A stretch of 64,000 nucleotides of DNA from positions 124,001 through 188,000 of the forward strand of contig CAKSTR010000002.1 of assembly GCA_934500835.1 (NCBI GenBank). Reading direction: 5' to 3'. The translations under genes and the position numbers were made by a program. Position 1 is the stretch's first letter; every line of letters starts with the position of its first letter. The stretch is from an uncultured Paracoccaceae bacterium. GTDB lineage: Bacteria > Pseudomonadota > Alphaproteobacteria > Rhodobacterales > Rhodobacteraceae. The notes beneath the pieces were generated by a model, which was given only the letters and a program-made list of their open reading frames with translations, searched no databases and had not been told where the DNA came from. This document shows, in pieces, positions 63,367 through 64,000 of the stretch.

Positions 63367-64000
63367 ATGTGCAATTCCTGCCTGATCGAAAGCGTGAAAT
63401 CCTCGATGCTGTCGCGCCGCGCGCTGTTCGCCGGTGCCGCAGCCACCACCGCCGCGGCCGTTGCCAGCGGCCTTACCACGGCGCGGCCTGCGCTGGCGCA
63501 ATCCTCGGGCAAGGTCGTCGACCTGACCCACGCCTGGGACAGCACCTTTCCCACCTTCGACGGCAAGCCCGGCATCCTGTACGAACCTGCGGTGAAGTTC
63601 GAGGATGCGGGCTACCAGCTGTGGAAGCTGACGATCTGGGAGCATTCGGGCACCCATATCGACGCGCCTTTGCATTTCAGCGCCGATGGCACCTCGGTCG
63701 CCGATCTTCCGGTCGAACGGCTGATCTGCCCGCTTTGCGTTCTCGACCTGACCGCCAAGGCCGCCGAGGATGCCAATTGCATGGTGGAGCCCGCGGATAT
63801 CGAGGCCTGGGTTTCGGCCAATGGCGCGATTCCGGCGGGCGCTTGCGTGGCGATGAACACCGGCTGGGGCGCCAAGGTGGGCAGCCCCGACTTCCGCAAC
63901 ACGCCGGATGGCAACTTCGCCTTCCCCGGCTTCTCCAAGGCGGCGACCGACATGCTGGCGGGGATGGACGTGGCCTGCATCGGGGTGGACAGCATGTCGC
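63367..64000 (+). CDS. Cyclase-family protein, Tat-exported, cut by the window end
   Basis: The first 211 residues are visible. A twin-arginine signal (SRRALFAGAAATTAAAVASG, cleavage near LAQ) is followed by VVDLTHAWDSTFPTFDG and the metal-binding WEHSGTHIDAPLHFSADG that defines the putative cyclase/kynurenine-formamidase superfamily (HxGTHxDxPxHF). Export sets it apart from cytoplasmic kynurenine formamidase, and the kynurenine operon is 61 kb away, so a different periplasmic hydrolase role is more likely. The C-terminus is outside the window. Confidence 0.85.
   Translation, partial: MCNSCLIESVKSSMLSRRALFAGAAATTAAAVASGLTTARPALAQSSGKVVDLTHAWDSTFPTFDGKPGILYEPAVKFEDAGYQLWKLTIWEHSGTHIDAPLHFSADGTSVADLPVERLICPLCVLDLTAKAAEDANCMVEPADIEAWVSANGAIPAGACVAMNTGWGAKVGSPDFRNTPDGNFAFPGFSKAATDMLAGMDVACIGVDSMS

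Noticed and set aside
63367..64000. Kynurenine formamidase (kynB) of the kynurenine operon
   Set aside because: It has a Tat signal and is about 61 kb from kynU/kynA, so only membership of the cyclase superfamily is supported.

Overview
The window looks like a chromosomal segment of a high-GC alphaproteobacterium of the order Rhodobacterales (Rhodobacter/Paracoccus-like). I infer this from gene content and style, not from a database search: a two-subunit pntAB transhydrogenase, a divergent oxyR/katG pair, head-spike genes of the Rhodobacter capsulatus gene-transfer-agent type next to exopolysaccharide genes, BMP-type purine transport genes, many four-base ATGA gene overlaps, and strong G/C at third codon positions.

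Layout. 1-2.0 kb: a kynurenine operon on the minus strand (kynU, a GNAT acetyltransferase, kynA running off the edge), with a perfect 22-bp palindrome upstream. 2.2-5.8 kb: a membrane methyltransferase-like protein and pntAB. 6.1-9.9 kb: an operon of M20 deacylase, FAD oxidoreductase and M20 amidohydrolase. 9.9-15.3 kb (minus): a BMP-type purine/nucleoside ABC transporter and a GntR/FCD regulator. 15.4-20.0 kb (plus, divergent): a split Rieske oxygenase of the NdmC/NdmD/NdmE type (terminal oxygenase without a Rieske domain, reductase carrying the missing Rieske domain, GST-like partner) with a guanine deaminase. This is the most interesting system here. The parts suggest import of an N-methylated purine, deamination and N-demethylation to xanthine. 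20.2-25.5 kb: GTA head-spike genes (the fibre gene carries two compensating frameshifts), then yjbH/yjbF/yjbE-like exopolysaccharide genes. 25.8-34.7 kb: housekeeping genes (trpE, a PpiD-like foldase, an aminotransferase, gpt, lysE-type exporter, fabI, pdxH, a double cold-shock protein, DUF192). 34.7-43.5 kb: tRNA-Pro, selO, an XRE-cupin regulator with paired operators in front of kbl-tdh, a SnoaL-like protein, oxyR/katG, tRNA-Cys.

43.7-61.9 kb is a surface or secreted glycan locus: manC, several glycosyltransferases, methyltransferases, a DUF1800/DUF1501 pair, an unrecognised protein, two Cys-type sulfatases (one ending in RTX calcium-binding repeats), their formylglycine-generating enzyme, a polysaccharide pyruvyl transferase and a WecA/MraY-like initiating transferase. 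An AT-richer non-coding stretch of about 700 bp follows. The window ends with an unrecognised protein and a Tat-exported cyclase-family protein cut by the edge.

Several regulatory signals are visible directly. One inverted repeat, TGTCAA-N13-TTGACA, occurs both before the 6.1-kb operon and between the GntR gene and the ndmC-like gene, which suggests one regulon. A paired TCCGTTTTG-type operator precedes kbl. An interspersed repeat with core GGATATTT occurs four times at three places.
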